Source: Chrysopilus asiliformis (lineage: Eukaryota; Arthropoda; Insecta; Diptera; Rhagionidae). Taken from it: a DNA stretch of 64,000 nt. The position numbers and the translations under genes are program-made. Each line of letters opens with the position of its first letter. Position 1 is the first letter of the stretch. The notes under the pieces were generated by a model. That model ran no database searches. It saw only the letters and a program-made list of their open reading frames with translations, and was not told where the DNA came from. The DNA is taken from the NCBI GenBank assembly GCA_964034945.1, contig OZ035963.1, positions 63,692,182-63,756,181 on the forward strand, read 5' to 3'. Shown piece after piece: positions 22,895 through 34,159 of this stretch.

Positions 22895-25800
22895 ATTACT
22901 TACCTCTCCTAGAAAACGATAAAAAGCCAGAAAATCTGAAAAGTAAAAATGAAAATAAAGAAAATACTTACCAAAAAATTAGTGTCCTAAAGAGACTCGT
23001 ACCAAACAAAGAAAATGAAGAGAACTTACCTTTAAATATACCCGAAAATAAAAGTTTGCACCAGCGTATTCAAGATTATAATAAAGTTCGAGCTCGTATT
23101 TTCAATACGGTAAGCTCTGTAGTAGAGAGTCCGAAGATCCGTAGAATTAGAAATGTGCGTGAGAGATTTAAGTTTCGAAGAAATGTTTTTGATGATATCG
23201 CCTCGACCTTTTTAACTGATGAACACGATATTCGGCCTTATGCTGAAGTACTTATTAGAGAAAGGCGTTTTCGAGGTCTACTTGATAGTGGAGCCTCAGT
23301 TAGTTGCTTGGGAAAGGAAAGCCTAGAAATCCTGCGGGAGATGGGAGTAGCCTTCCGACGATTCACATCCAAAATAAGGACAGCTGACGGTCACGAACAA
23401 GAAATAGTTGGGAGAGTGGTTTTACCTATTACCTTTAAAGACATTACCCATGATATACTCTTGTTCATTGTTCCTTCATTGTCGCAGACCTTATATTTGG
23501 GGGTGAACTTTTGGCAGGCATTCCAAATTGCACCCAATATAATTTCTGAAGTCTCCATAGATGAGAATGCAAGGAAAGAGGATCCAAACCAGCATATACT
23601 TACCATAGAACAGTCCGTTAAACTTCAAGAGGCAATACATCGCTTTCCGTCTTACGCCACAAATGGACTGGGAAAGACGCATTTAGAAGAGCACGTTATC
23701 GAGGTGGGCGATGCTCTACCGGTGAAGCAGCGTCATTACCCGGTTTCTCCAGTGGTTGAGAAGTTGATTCACGAAGAAATTGACCGAATGCTCCGGCTTG
23801 ACGTAATAGAAGAAAGTGACAGCGCGTGGAGTTCGCCGGTAGTCCTTGTCCGAAAACCGGGCAAGAACCGCCTTTGTTTAGACTCACGACGACTGAACGC
23901 TGTCACCAAGCCGGACGCATATCCTTCTCACCACGTAGAGGGACTGCTGAGCCGTCTAGAAGATACACACTACATTTGTAGTGTGGATCTAAAAGACGCG
24001 TTCTGGCAGATCCCTCTAGAGAAAAAGTCGCGGGAAATGACTGCTTTCGCTGTGCCGGGGCGACCGTTGTATCATTACAAAGTCATGCCTTTTGGTTTAT
24101 CAAATTCTGCGCAACGTTTGTGCCGATTAATGGACAAGGTCGTCCCGTCCAGGCTTCGCCGGTGGGTATTCGTCTACCTCGATGACTTGCTCATCGTAGC
24201 GAACACGTTTGATCATATGATCGAACTTTTAACAGAGGTAGCAAATCTTTTAAGTACTGCCCGTCTTACCGTAAATTTAGATAAATCTAAATTTGCATAC
24301 AAACAGCTAAAATACCTCGGTTACATTATAGGTGGCGGATGCTTACGTACCGATCCAAGTAAAGTCGAAGCAATTAGAGAGTTCCCCATGCCAACCACTA
24401 TCAAACAAACTCGTAGGTTCCTAGGGATGTGCGGGTGGTACAGGCGTTTTATAAAAAACTTTGCAACCTTATCCGCTCCGATCACCGAAACGCTAAAAAA
24501 ATCTAAGAAGTTCGAGTTTACGAAAGAAGCTTTAGACGCTTTCGAATTATTGAAAAGAGCATTAACGTCAGCTCCCGTATTGGGTCACCCGGATTTCACT
24601 AAGGAATTCATAATCCAATGTGATGCCTCGATGGTAGGAATAGGTGGTGTTTTGCTACAAATAGATGCTGAAGGACACGAGAAACCCATTGCGTACACTT
24701 CACAAAAACTTAACTCAGCTCAACGTAACTATACTGTCACAGAGCTAGAATGTTTGGCAGCGATCCTGAGCTTAAAAAAATTTCGACCATACGTCGAAGG
24801 ATTACCATTTAGAATCGTAACTGATCATGCCAGTTTAAAATGGCTAATGAGCCAGAAAGACCTCAGCGGACGTTTGGCTCGGTGGAGTTTGAAGCTGCAA
24901 GCTTTTGACTTCAAAATCGAGCATCGGAAAGGAAGTCAGAATGTTGTTCCAGATGCTCTGTCCCGAGCATATCTTGAGACAGTTGACAGTCCTCCGGAAA
25001 TTAAGATGGAAATTGACTTAAGCTCAGAAGAATTCAAGTCTTTTGAATATAAAGAATTAATTTCCACAATAACTGAAAACCAGGGTAGGTTTCCAGACCT
25101 ACAAATATCGGACGGATTTATTTATAAGCGGATGGAATTTCATTCTGGCTGTCCGGTGCAAGAGGTTTCAGCTTGGCGGCTTTGGATTCCGTCGAGTCTG
25201 ACGGCCGCTGTGATCTCAATGGCTCATGAACCACCCCATTCTGGTCATGCAGGTATGGCGAAAACAATCGCCAGAATAAGGCAAAAATATTATTGGCCCA
25301 ATATGGCAGTTCAGGTGCGAGACTTCATACGTAACTGCGTAACTTGTAAAGAAACCAAAGCGTCTAATATGTTGAGTAGGCCAACCATGGGTAAAGTCGA
25401 AGTGGCGCAGAGGCCATGGCAGAGGATTTATATGGATTTTTTAGGTCCCTACCCCCGTTCCTCAAAAGGCAATACGGTAATTCTCGTTGTTTTAGACCAA
25501 TTTTCGAAATTTCCTCTTCTAACTGCACTACCTAAAGCTTCGTCCGGAAAGCTTAATACCTTTTTGGAAGATCACGTTTTCAACGTATTTGGCACACCGG
25601 AGAAAGTACACTCGGATAATGGCAAACAATTTGTCTCGAAAGAATTTCAAGGCCTTTTAAAAAGATACGGAATAGAACACGTTAAAACCGCTTTTTATGC
25701 GCCTCAATCGAATGCGAGTGAACGGGTCAACCGCTCAATTTTAGCTTCGATCCGAGCGTATATAAAGACTAATCAGCGCTCTTGGGATTCGAATTTGGGA

Positions 25801-26253
25801 CAGATTGCCAGTTCGTTGAGAAGCTCAATCCACCAGTCTATATCAACATCCCCATATGAAGCATTATTTGGTATGGCGATGATTAATCATGGATCAGAAT
25901 ATAACCTCTTACGCAGAATAAACTCACTAGCTGACGGAAATATCCAATGTCTAGATCAAACGACGAGACAACAGATTATTAGGGCAGATATCCGCAAAAA
26001 TTTAAAGGAGTCGTATGAACAGAGTGCGAACCAATATAATCTTAGGTCAAGGGTTATCCAATTTTCCCCAGGGCAGATAGTTTACAGGAAGAATTTCTCA
26101 TTAAGCAATGCTGCACAAGGGTATAGTGCCAAGCTAGCAAAGAAATATCTACAATGTAAGATTTCTAAAAGGATAGCTCGTAACATGTATGAGGTTACAG
26201 ATATGAATGGAAAGTATCAAGGGACATACCATGCAAAGGACTTAAAGTCTTAA
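22822..26253 (+). CDS. pol: Pol polyprotein (PR-RT-RH-IN), made by -1 frameshift
   Basis: The frame is open from 22822 to TAA 26251-26253 with no good ATG near its start, so it is expected as a Gag-Pol fusion. Protease: active-site DSG at 23284-23292 (LLDSGASV). Reverse transcriptase: SAWSSPVVLV, DLKDAFWQI, MPFGLSN and catalytic YLDD at 24175-24186. RNase H: catalytic D 24622, E 24742, D 24823, then DALSR. Integrase: H2C2 finger (His near 25225-25246, Cys 25336 and 25345), then catalytic D 25435, D 25615, E 25720, with 34 residues between the last two (NASERVNR). The C-terminus (YNLRSR...KYQGTYHAKDLK) resembles the integrase tail of arthropod gypsy elements. All catalytic residues are present, and length (about 1140 aa after the shift) is normal. 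Confidence 0.97.
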   Translation, partial: KGKWESERDADGGISFPRLEPRTLDYLPLLENDKKPENLKSKNENKENTYQKISVLKRLVPNKENEENLPLNIPENKSLHQRIQDYNKVRARIFNTVSSVVESPKIRRIRNVRERFKFRRNVFDDIASTFLTDEHDIRPYAEVLIRERRFRGLLDSGASVSCLGKESLEILREMGVAFRRFTSKIRTADGHEQEIVGRVVLPITFKDITHDILLFIVPSLSQTLYLGVNFWQAFQIAPNIISEVSIDENARKEDPNQHILTIEQSVKLQEAIHRFPSYATNGLGKTHLEEHVIEVGDALPVKQRHYPVSPVVEKLIHEEIDRMLRLDVIEESDSAWSSPVVLVRKPGKNRLCLDSRRLNAVTKPDAYPSHHVEGLLSRLEDTHYICSVDLKDAFWQIPLEKKSREMTAFAVPGRPLYHYKVMPFGLSNSAQRLCRLMDKVVPSRLRRWVFVYLDDLLIVANTFDHMIELLTEVANLLSTARLTVNLDKSKFAYKQLKYLGYIIGGGCLRTDPSKVEAIREFPMPTTIKQTRRFLGMCGWYRRFIKNFATLSAPITETLKKSKKFEFTKEALDAFELLKRALTSAPVLGHPDFTKEFIIQCDASMVGIGGVLLQIDAEGHEKPIAYTSQKLNSAQRNYTVTELECLAAILSLKKFRPYVEGLPFRIVTDHASLKWLMSQKDLSGRLARWSLKLQAFDFKIEHRKGSQNVVPDALSRAYLETVDSPPEIKMEIDLSSEEFKSFEYKELISTITENQGRFPDLQISDGFIYKRMEFHSGCPVQEVSAWRLWIPSSLTAAVISMAHEPPHSGHAGMAKTIARIRQKYYWPNMAVQVRDFIRNCVTCKETKASNMLSRPTMGKVEVAQRPWQRIYMDFLGPYPRSSKGNTVILVVLDQFSKFPLLTALPKASSGKLNTFLEDHVFNVFGTPEKVHSDNGKQFVSKEFQGLLKRYGIEHVKTAFYAPQSNASERVNRSILASIRAYIKTNQRSWDSNLGQIASSLRSSIHQSISTSPYEALFGMAMINHGSEYNLLRRINSLADGNIQCLDQTTRQQIIRADIRKNLKESYEQSANQYNLRSRVIQFSPGQIVYRKNFSLSNAAQGYSAKLAKKYLQCKISKRIARNMYEVTDMNGKYQGTYHAKDLKS

Positions 26254-26690
26254 TCGATAAGTAGTTCGATGTTCACCTTTTGATAATACTCACCTGCGTT
26301 TATGCCCGGCTCAAGCATGAGACTCGATCTCATCGTGGACGAGCCCCACGTTTGAGAAAACCTGAATAGTCATCGTAAACAAATACAATAGTGCAATTGT
26401 CTTTTGTCTTGGATGTTAAATTTGATTCGATTTTCATTTTTGGGTAATATAGGGGTTTTTGTTCTATTTTGAGGTCGTTAATGATTTGTTTATAAATATT
26501 AGAGAAATTAAGAATTATTTATTTTATAGACGTTAATGTCGCATGAATCTGTATTGAAAATATATATTGTATTAGGTAGAGAAAATATTTAGCATTTATA
26601 TTAGTTTACATATATAATTAAGCAGTAAATACCATTCGCTTTTTTTTCAAATTCAATCTACGATGCAGGCATTGTACATTGATTTTGTGC
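26254..26690 (+). other. Pol-to-LTR spacer without env or clear polypurine tract
   Basis: AT-rich, no ORF of note. The bases directly before the 3' LTR (…TTGATTTTGTGC) are not purine-rich, unlike the usual plus-strand primer of LTR elements. A pyrimidine run lies at about 26639-26648. Confidence 0.7.
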
Positions 26691-28873
26691 TGTGGTGCAC
26701 TCATGTAGGGAGAAATTAAGAAAATTCTGGAATTCAAATTCAACAAAAAAAAAAAAAAAAGCTGGAATAGGGAATGAATTAAGATCGGGATATTGAAAGA
26801 TAATTCCAAGATCAGAACCGATTATTATTAAAATACAGCCAAATAACTGGAAATGATATTTCTAGAAATTATATTCAATAATCTGCTTAAAAAAAAACCA
26901 TTTGTTGTACTAGGGCAGGAATTGTTCAAATGCTCAATTAAATCCGCTATTTGTTTGAACATTTGCATCCATTTACCCGATAGCTATAGGAATTTTGGTC
27001 AAAACGAAATAGACAAAAAAATAATAAAATATTTTATGACCATTTGTCCAATTGTCCAAAGTAGCAGATTTGAATGTTAAGCCAAGTACAAATAACAGAA
27101 CAATATCTGCAAATATCAGCAAAGGGAATTTTAGCTGCACATTTCTAGTTTGAACCTCGAGCACTAAGTATGCGAGATCGGGGGATGGCATTATCGGTTA
27201 ATTTAATAATATTTTAGATGATTCAAAGGTGATTTAAAAGTGAAGTTTTAAGATCATATAAAACCTAACTAATGTATTTCGGCAGATTTTTCTTTTGACG
27301 CTGTTTGTCGAGAATTTGGAAAAAGGGTGTTTTCACGACGAAAAGAAATTCTATTTCGGGCCCGGAGTAGCGCCAATTTTCTTAGCGCACGAGGGAAAGT
27401 TGGAAACAAGAAAATCCGACAAACAGCGCGATATTTCAACTCCTTCGATATATTTGATCATCTAGTGCTAAAAATTATAAGAAAAGCTAAACGTGGAGAA
27501 AACGTGATCATTTCATTTGGAGAGTGTCTTCAATATTGGTCAAGGCGATAAACTCCCCGAACCTAAGGATCATCCCTCTGCAAAAGGGCCTTCGAAATTA
27601 GAAATTGTGCATAAGAAGAATTCCTTTTGACGATAAGACGATAGGTTCGAGCTAAACAGCGTTACTTGTGAGAGCAACTACTGAAAACTTAATTTCTCGG
27701 CGAATATACCTTGGCGTTTCATCTAGAGTCAATCAATACTTAAGATAAATGTGTTTTTTTAGTTTAAATTGTTTTCATTGTAATTGCCACAAAAGTTTGT
27801 AAAGTGGTCCGCCGTTAAGGAACGCAAAGATTTAATTTTTTTGCTGATTTAGTTCACATGCATAATTATATTTATTTAGAACTTTACAGCTAAAGAAAAG
27901 TGTAACTAAAGAAAAATAATAGTAGAACTCGCCGTGGGATGTGCACATCACCAGCAGCTGAGAAGATAATAGAATAAACAAAAGGAAAGTAAAAAGAAAA
28001 GTAAGTTAATTTCCAATTTTTATATTATGCATGGTGCTAAAAATTTACTGAACTCGTATACGGTAAATTCAATCGCGGAATTTACATATATAAAGAGGAA
28101 CAAAAGTGATAAATTGAGCTTAACTCTAAAAACAACTTATCTAAAGTAAATGAAAATATATGCGCAAATATAACAAAGCCGATCAATTTTCTAATTTTGT
28201 GGCGAATTTAGGCTGTCTTAGAACAGATAGTTTTCAATCAGAAGATTAGAGTATAGAGACATTAAAAAGTTTAATTTAATAGAATTAGTCTCTGTTATTA
28301 AAGATAAATATTAGCAGCAAATATTTATTTTGGTAATTATGATCACTAATCAATAAATATTGTCCATTAAGTAAATTTTATTAAATCAAAGTGAGTGTCC
28401 CAAATATCCCAATCGCCTCGTCTTTTCTCACCTACAACTTACCTTGATCACGAGATGAAGATGGTACAAACAACCGGGGAAAATTTCTATAATCTGAAAC
28501 TGATCGCCATGTTGGTTTAGAAAACTCGAGAGAGGGTTGGACGATGGACGGAAGAATCGGTTATGGGTGATAAAGCAAATGTAATTTTTTTGTCGCGGAT
28601 TAATTTTTAAGTTATTAGTGATGTAGCACAGAGATTCGTTATGGTGTCCACCGCGGATCTGCCCAGCAAGGACCCACCCATCCGACGAGCAAAAGCCTGG
28701 CTGAAAAATATGTGCTAGTGCTGGCAGGGAAGCGGTCAGACTTCGGGGCGCTCGTGTGCCATCGCAACGAAAAGCATGCCCCAAATAATAAATTTATCTG
28801 TTTGTGTAGAATTACCAAGGTCTGATAAGGACAATAGTGTGGCAAGAGACCTTTCGCCACCTATTACATAACA
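26691..28873 (+). repeat. 3' LTR (2183 bp)
   Basis: Reads identically to the 5' LTR, including the A-run and the inverted pair (27300-27310, 27417-27427). It is followed by the right target duplication TTGT. Confidence 0.97.
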
Positions 28874-28877
28874 TTGT

Positions 28878-29592
28878 TTTCGTGGGAAATATAAATTAGC
28901 AGGAAAATGTAAGGATATTATTTATTATTAAGAGGTAAGTAATGGTTGGAAGAGAAATGTATTTAAAAATGAAGATAATTTAAAAAGTTTAATAAGAATT
29001 TCCCAAGGATTCAAAGGATTTTTAAAAAAAAACGTTTAAAAAAGTTTGCTTTGAGGATTAAAAATTAAAGGAACTAAAAAATATCAGTTGTGATCAACAT
29101 AAAACTTTCCTCTGCAATATTTAGTTCTTGAAAAATATTTAAATACTAATATTGTTTTAAATATTTCAAGAATCGTTAAAGGTACGTAAAAACCGGCACA
29201 GGAACAAAATGCAGAAAGTTTTATTATCTTTGAATTTTGTTAAATGTATTTTTTCATTAAAGTGCGCAGTTTTCGAGACATTTTCAAAAAACAGATTTCT
29301 TTTTCAAATATCTTGAGAACCGTTAGAGATACTACAACCTAGTTAAAGCAAAAAATATCGAAAATTGCAGATCCCTTAAATTTTGTTATATTCAATTTTT
29401 CCCAAAAGCTCAAAAGTTTTGAGAAATTTTCAAAAAACTGTTTTTTCAACAAAAAATTGTATGGGAAGTACCCGTTATAGCTATCGCTACTAACCCAAAA
29501 GTTGATAGAAAATTACGATTATCGTAAGACTTATTTACAAAAAAATTCAAGTCGCTAACTCAATGCGTTCTCGAGTTATTTAAGATACGTAA
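28878..29592. other. Intergenic, repeat-like, no gene
   Basis: No gene. Phrases such as AAATATTTCAAGAATCGTTA and AAATATCTTGAGAACCGTTAGAG, each followed by TTTTGTTA and TTTTTC-rich text, suggest decayed internal repeats that lead into the array at 29593. Confidence 0.5.
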
Positions 29593-30321
29593 ACGGACAG
29601 ACCGACAGACAGATAGACCGACAGACAGATAGACCGACAGACAGACGGACGGGCAGACGGACAGATGGACATATGGACAGATGGACAGATGGACAGACGG
29701 ACAGACGGACAGACAGACGGACGGACAAACGGACAGACGGACAGACGGACAGACGGACAGACAGACGGACAGACAGACAGACAGACGGACAGACAGACGG
29801 ACAGATGGACAGACAGACGGACAGACAGACGGACAGACAGAGGGACAGACAGACGGACAGACAGACGGACAGACAGACCGGCAGACCGACAGACAGACGG
29901 ACAGGGAGAAGGAAAGACAGACGGATAGACAGCAGACGGACAGATAGACGGAGAGACAGACCGACAGACAGACCGACAGACAGACCGACAAACAGACGGA
30001 CAGACAGACGGACAGACAGACGGACAGACAGACGGGCAGACAGACGGACAGACAGACGGACAGACAGACGGACAGACAGACGGACAGACAGACGGACAGA
30101 CAGACGGACAGACGAACAGACGGACAGACGGACAGACGGACAGACGGACAGATGGACAGACGGACAGATGGACAGACGGACAGACGGACAGACGGACAGA
30201 TGGACAGACGGACAGACGGACAGACGGACAGACGGACAGACGGATAGACGGACAGACGGACAGACGGACAGACGGACAGACGGACAGACGGACAGACGGA
30301 CAGACGGACAGACAGACAGAT
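29593..30321 (+). repeat. 729-bp (ACAG/ACGG)n tetranucleotide array
   Basis: Nearly pure 4-bp units with a higher order: about 29990-30110 is mostly a 12-bp unit (GACGGACAGACA) and about 30110-30310 mostly an 8-bp unit (GACGGACA). Long ORFs on both strands (up to 310 codons, Ser/Val/Cys/Leu or Asp/Arg/Thr-rich) exist only because the unit lacks stop codons. Confidence 0.97.
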
Positions 30322-30332
30322 GCATAATTTTG

Positions 30333-30437
30333 CCTGAAATGGATTTCGTAGTAATAAGAAATGTTCTATCTTCATTCGTTCTCGAGTCGGTGTCCGTCCT
30401 AAATACAATACTTTCCCTCTATAGAAGAGGAAAGTAA
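30333..30437 (+). repeat. Family T tail
   Basis: Shares GATTTCGTA, CGTTCTCGAGTCGGTGTCCG and AATACAATACTTTCCCTCTATAG, then AGAGGAAAGTAAAAA with 44680-44787. CCTCT-ATAGA-AGAGG forms a small terminal hairpin. Confidence 0.7.
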
Positions 30438-31500
30438 AAAAGAAACGATAAATCGTATATAAATAGAAAAAAAAATTCTTGGAAATCTGCATTTGTTGTT
30501 GAATTATATATTAGATAAAATTTTCATTCCAGTGAATTTTTCCGAATGTTTCTTTCTACAATTTTTGTTGCACTTTCCAACTCTTAACATCTCATTTAAC
30601 AAATAATCTCTTAACTGTTTTTCCTTCTTTTGAAAAGCAATACATGATAGTACATCAACGATTAAGAAGGAAATTGCACTTCTTCCTATTGATTACATCA
30701 TTTCCGAGAAGTGGCGAAAGTCCTTTCACAACTCAATGAAATGGAAAATTTTTTTATCATGAAAATCTACCCCAGTCATCAGGGAAACTCTGCATCATTA
30801 CAAGCGTATTGTAATTTGAACCCTTTTCGATTTTTCCCTTTTGCGAAGAAAAATTCCCGAAGAACGTTTGGGGAAAAAATTAATGCGAAAAAAATCAAAG
30901 TTTTCGAGCTACAAAAATTATTTTAAAAATGGGATTAAAAGAAAAGTTTCCTTTGTTGAAACATTACTAATCTATAGTGAAGCTAAGGAAAATTTTTGCT
31001 GCACAGTTCAAGGAAAATTTCAAGGATATTATCTCAAAATAAAAGTGGTTACTGGCGTGGCACTAATTTTTCTGCTTTTCATTGAAAAATGGGTTGAATG
31101 CAGCGAATTATATAAGACAGCGCTTTGTTAAAATATAACAGTTGCAGGGAATGAAAATGGGTAAAAAAAATCCCGATTTTGTCACAGTTCGACGGATTTT
31201 GAGAAAGGATACAGAAAATAATGTGTGTCTGCAGGGACATGGAAGAGACAGGAGTGTCGTTTTCTGGGCGTTCCAGGTTTTCTTTCTGTTTAGAACGTTT
31301 AAGAAAAATCAATATTGTGCTTCCAATATTAACGAATGTTCTGGAAGGATTACAGCATTTGTAGAGTTTTGGTACCTACCAACAGCGGTCGACCTAACAG
31401 TCTAGAATTTATATCAATGGTTTTTTAGTAGCGTAATTATGTGGCAATAATACTATGTGACGAAAAATTCATCATCTTATCGGAACATGCAGTTTTTATT
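30438..31500. other. Intergenic, no gene recognised
   Basis: ORFs at 30711-30926, 30841-31131 and 31142-31405 overlap in different frames and carry no domain. Treated as chance. Confidence 0.45.
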
Positions 31501-32530
31501 ATAAAAATGCACTAAAAAGGAAAACAAAATTTTTTTTCGGTGCTTGTATCAGAAATAAAAGCGTGATAAAAGCATAAAAAAGAAATATTAATCTTGCTTT
31601 TATTTCTGATACAGATGGTCAAAAAATTCTTTCTTTTATTTTCAGTGTATTATTTTTAAGTACCAGGAAGACCGCGCCATGCTCGGAGACCTCAAAATCC
31701 TCCTTTTGCTGATTTTTTTTTTGGAGAAAAAAGTAGATTCACGTTATCTTTATAGTTAATTTGCTGAGATTGGAAATTCCCGATCAAAAAACCCCCTCTG
31801 CTAATTTCCTTTAGAAAAAAATGAAAGAAAGGATACTTTTGTTATCATTACAGGACCTTCCGTTTCGAATTTTCAAATTCTATTGTCAGATACAGGATTA
31901 GCGACATAGAAAATCCCTTTGATATTAATTTACTCGAAAATAGGATATTCGCGTCATCTTTATAGGACCTTTAATCCCCTAAAAAACCCCTAATGCCAAT
32001 TTTTTCCGAGAAAAAATGGGAAAAAGGATATTCACGTTATCCTTACATTCGCCGGAACAGTCCCAGATTTAGGCATCATTCGATTTAGTCATGAAACCAA
32101 AAATTGTTGTCTGTGACGGAGTTTCTCCATAAGACCTCCATCGTGTTTTCCTTCATTTTTTCCAAAAAAATCACCTGCGGCGCAACTTCTTCTTTCGCCT
32201 GCGGCGCATCGAAAAAAATACCATAAAAAGTGATCAAAAATTCACTTATTTTAGAAAATACCTGGCGAGGGGTCTCGAGGGGAGGGAAAAGTCATGTTCG
32301 TAGTGGAAAAATCGAAAGCCCTTAGCCCCTTAGTAATACTGTAAAGTTTCATTAAGATCGGACCACCCAATTCGAAGATACCAGGCGAGGGGTATCGAAG
32401 GGGAATTTTCTCAGGGGTGAGACCTATCTATATCGGTTTGTTGTCCCCGAAAATCCCTAACCCCCAGGTTTCGTTAAAATCGTTAGGCGGGTTTTCGAGA
32501 TCCTTTGTGCAGACAGACAGACAGACAGAG
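31501..32530. repeat. Decayed Helitron-family relic with palindrome
   Basis: TGTATCAGAAATAAAAGC (31545-31562) pairs with GCTTTTATTTCTGATACA (31596-31613), resembling the longer palindrome at 48629-48883. Downstream are decayed copies of the 122-bp unit (CCTTACAGGACCTTCCGTT-like phrases, ATTCACGTTATCCTTAC) and a CAGACAGACAGA run at about 32511-32528. Two TCGCCTGCGGCGCA motifs lie at 32171-32184 and 32194-32207. No ends were found. Confidence 0.6.
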
Positions 32531-34159
32531 ATTCCTCGTATTATATCATAGGATAAAATAAACGCTTTTTTTTCAAAAAGAAACATTTTACATTACAGAG
32601 GAAAGTTTTATGTTGATCATAACTGATATTTTTCTTTTTTTCTTTGTTATACACGGTAAAAGACCAGATACAAATGATTGTAAATACTCCTAACGACTTT
32701 TTGCCCAGTTTCGTCCTTAGCTTAATTTCCAGTGGAAAATTCAGTGAATAGTTTCCCATAAAGTTAATGAGATTACGTTATTTTTCATTATATTCACGAG
32801 GTAAGAAAAATGTGAAAAATTTAAAGTTAATGAGACAAAAGTATAAGCTTTTATGCACAACCTCAGATACAGCCACCAACAATATTATCCCTGATTAAAA
32901 CTTTATTTATCTTTCAATCTTTGAAAATTTTCTCTTTTTCCACGTCGCTGAAGGACAAAAAACTTACAAAAACACAACCACGTAATCAACAAAAAAGGAA
33001 AAAAAAATATGCTGAAAAAATGAAACCATAAAATGCGTTGTTCCATGCGACATAAAATAAAATAAAAACAAAACTTTTAAAGTAAGTATCTTTCAGAGAT
33101 ATGCCACCGGCGGGCCAGGCTGATAATAAACTTTCTTCCTGGTGTTCAAAGGAAAATGTTTTTCATTCTCGTTTTTTGTTACGATGTGACCAAAAATAAT
33201 CCACTTTAGCACTTATGGCAAAAAAAGGGTACAGTTCAGCTCACAATTCGGGAAAATCTTTTTTCAACCGACTTCCTTTTCGCATCCGCAGTGAATTTTC
33301 CTTTCGTCCTTTGAGAACTTAAGTTCGACAGCTGGATAAGTTCGCATCTTGAACGAAACACCAAACGAAATCAATAGACGAATATCATATTAGGTTTGAT
33401 GGAGCCCCAAAGGAGCTGTTTATCCCCATATTTTTGTGAATGTTTGTATTCACAGCCCCAATAGCAAATACCACAACAGATCAATCTACTATATCGTCGG
33501 TAGGGTGGATTAAAGGACGAATCGAGGGAGCAAATACGTCACCCTTTTTCATTTTTTATTGTTGTTTAAAGACGCTTAAACTTGGAAAAATATTTCATAA
33601 TATCAATATGCCATAAATTTTATGATCAATAAGAATAGAAAAAAAACCGATAGTCACAAAATTTGGTACAAGTTTTTTTATTCCCTCGATTTTGTGGAGA
33701 CAGGGAAATTTAAAGCGCGTGTGGTTGAATTAAGGAAAAATCGATATTCTCACAACCAACGTTAAGGATTTGTTATTCTTCTAGCATCGTCGGCGACAAG
33801 TAGGAAAAATGTATTTTGTCTGTGACACAGAGTTGGATAGTCTTTATGGCAGCTTCCCAAGATTAAGCATAAAAAGAAAATTGTTCAGGAAAATCCCAGC
33901 AATCGTATTAATAATGACGAGTGACTCACATGGGAAAAACATGAATGGATTGTAGTTTTGCAAAGGACTAAAATTTATGAAAGGGCGTTATTATAATATT
34001 TTCTTAATGGTTTTGAGTTGTCACTTTTAATACCTCTATTTAAAAAAAGCTTTTAATAATGTTTGGTGATTTACTGACGGTATTGAGTTTTATTTAAAAT
34101 TTAGAATCAGTAATAATTTTCTAAAACTATAAAAAATGTGAAAACATCCACAAAAATAA
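32531..34159. other. Intergenic, no gene recognised
   Basis: AT-rich, no recognisable gene. The minus-strand ORF at 32541-32759 is not supported. Confidence 0.5.

Larger units (their letters stand above)
17811..28873 (+). mobile_element. Complete Ty3/gypsy LTR retrotransposon (11,063 bp)
   Basis: Order: 5' LTR, primer binding site, about 1 kb of leader, gag, pol (protease, reverse transcriptase, RNase H, integrase), 437-bp spacer, 3' LTR. The element is bounded by TG...CA and by a perfect 4-bp target duplication TTGT (17807-17810, 28874-28877). The LTRs read identically over 2183 bp and gag and pol have no internal stops, so insertion is recent and the copy may be active. There is no env-like ORF between pol and the 3' LTR and no chromodomain. 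Integrase D-D-34-E spacing with NASERVNR resembles several arthropod gypsy lineages rather than chromoviruses. Confidence 0.97.

Noticed and set aside
23056..23058. TTG at 23056 as the pol start
   Set aside because: The frame is open back to 22822, immediately after the frameshift signal, so pol is expected as a Gag-Pol fusion and not from this codon.
26254..26690. Possible env gene after pol
   Set aside because: Only 437 bp, with stops in all plus-strand frames and no long ORF.
17811..28873. Segmental duplication of a 2.2-kb segment
   Set aside because: The two copies are LTRs: TG...CA ends, target duplication, primer binding site and gag-pol lie between them.
29560..30492. ORFs of 250-310 codons on both strands
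   Set aside because: They are translations of a stop-free tetranucleotide array; all frames are open on both strands and no domain is present.
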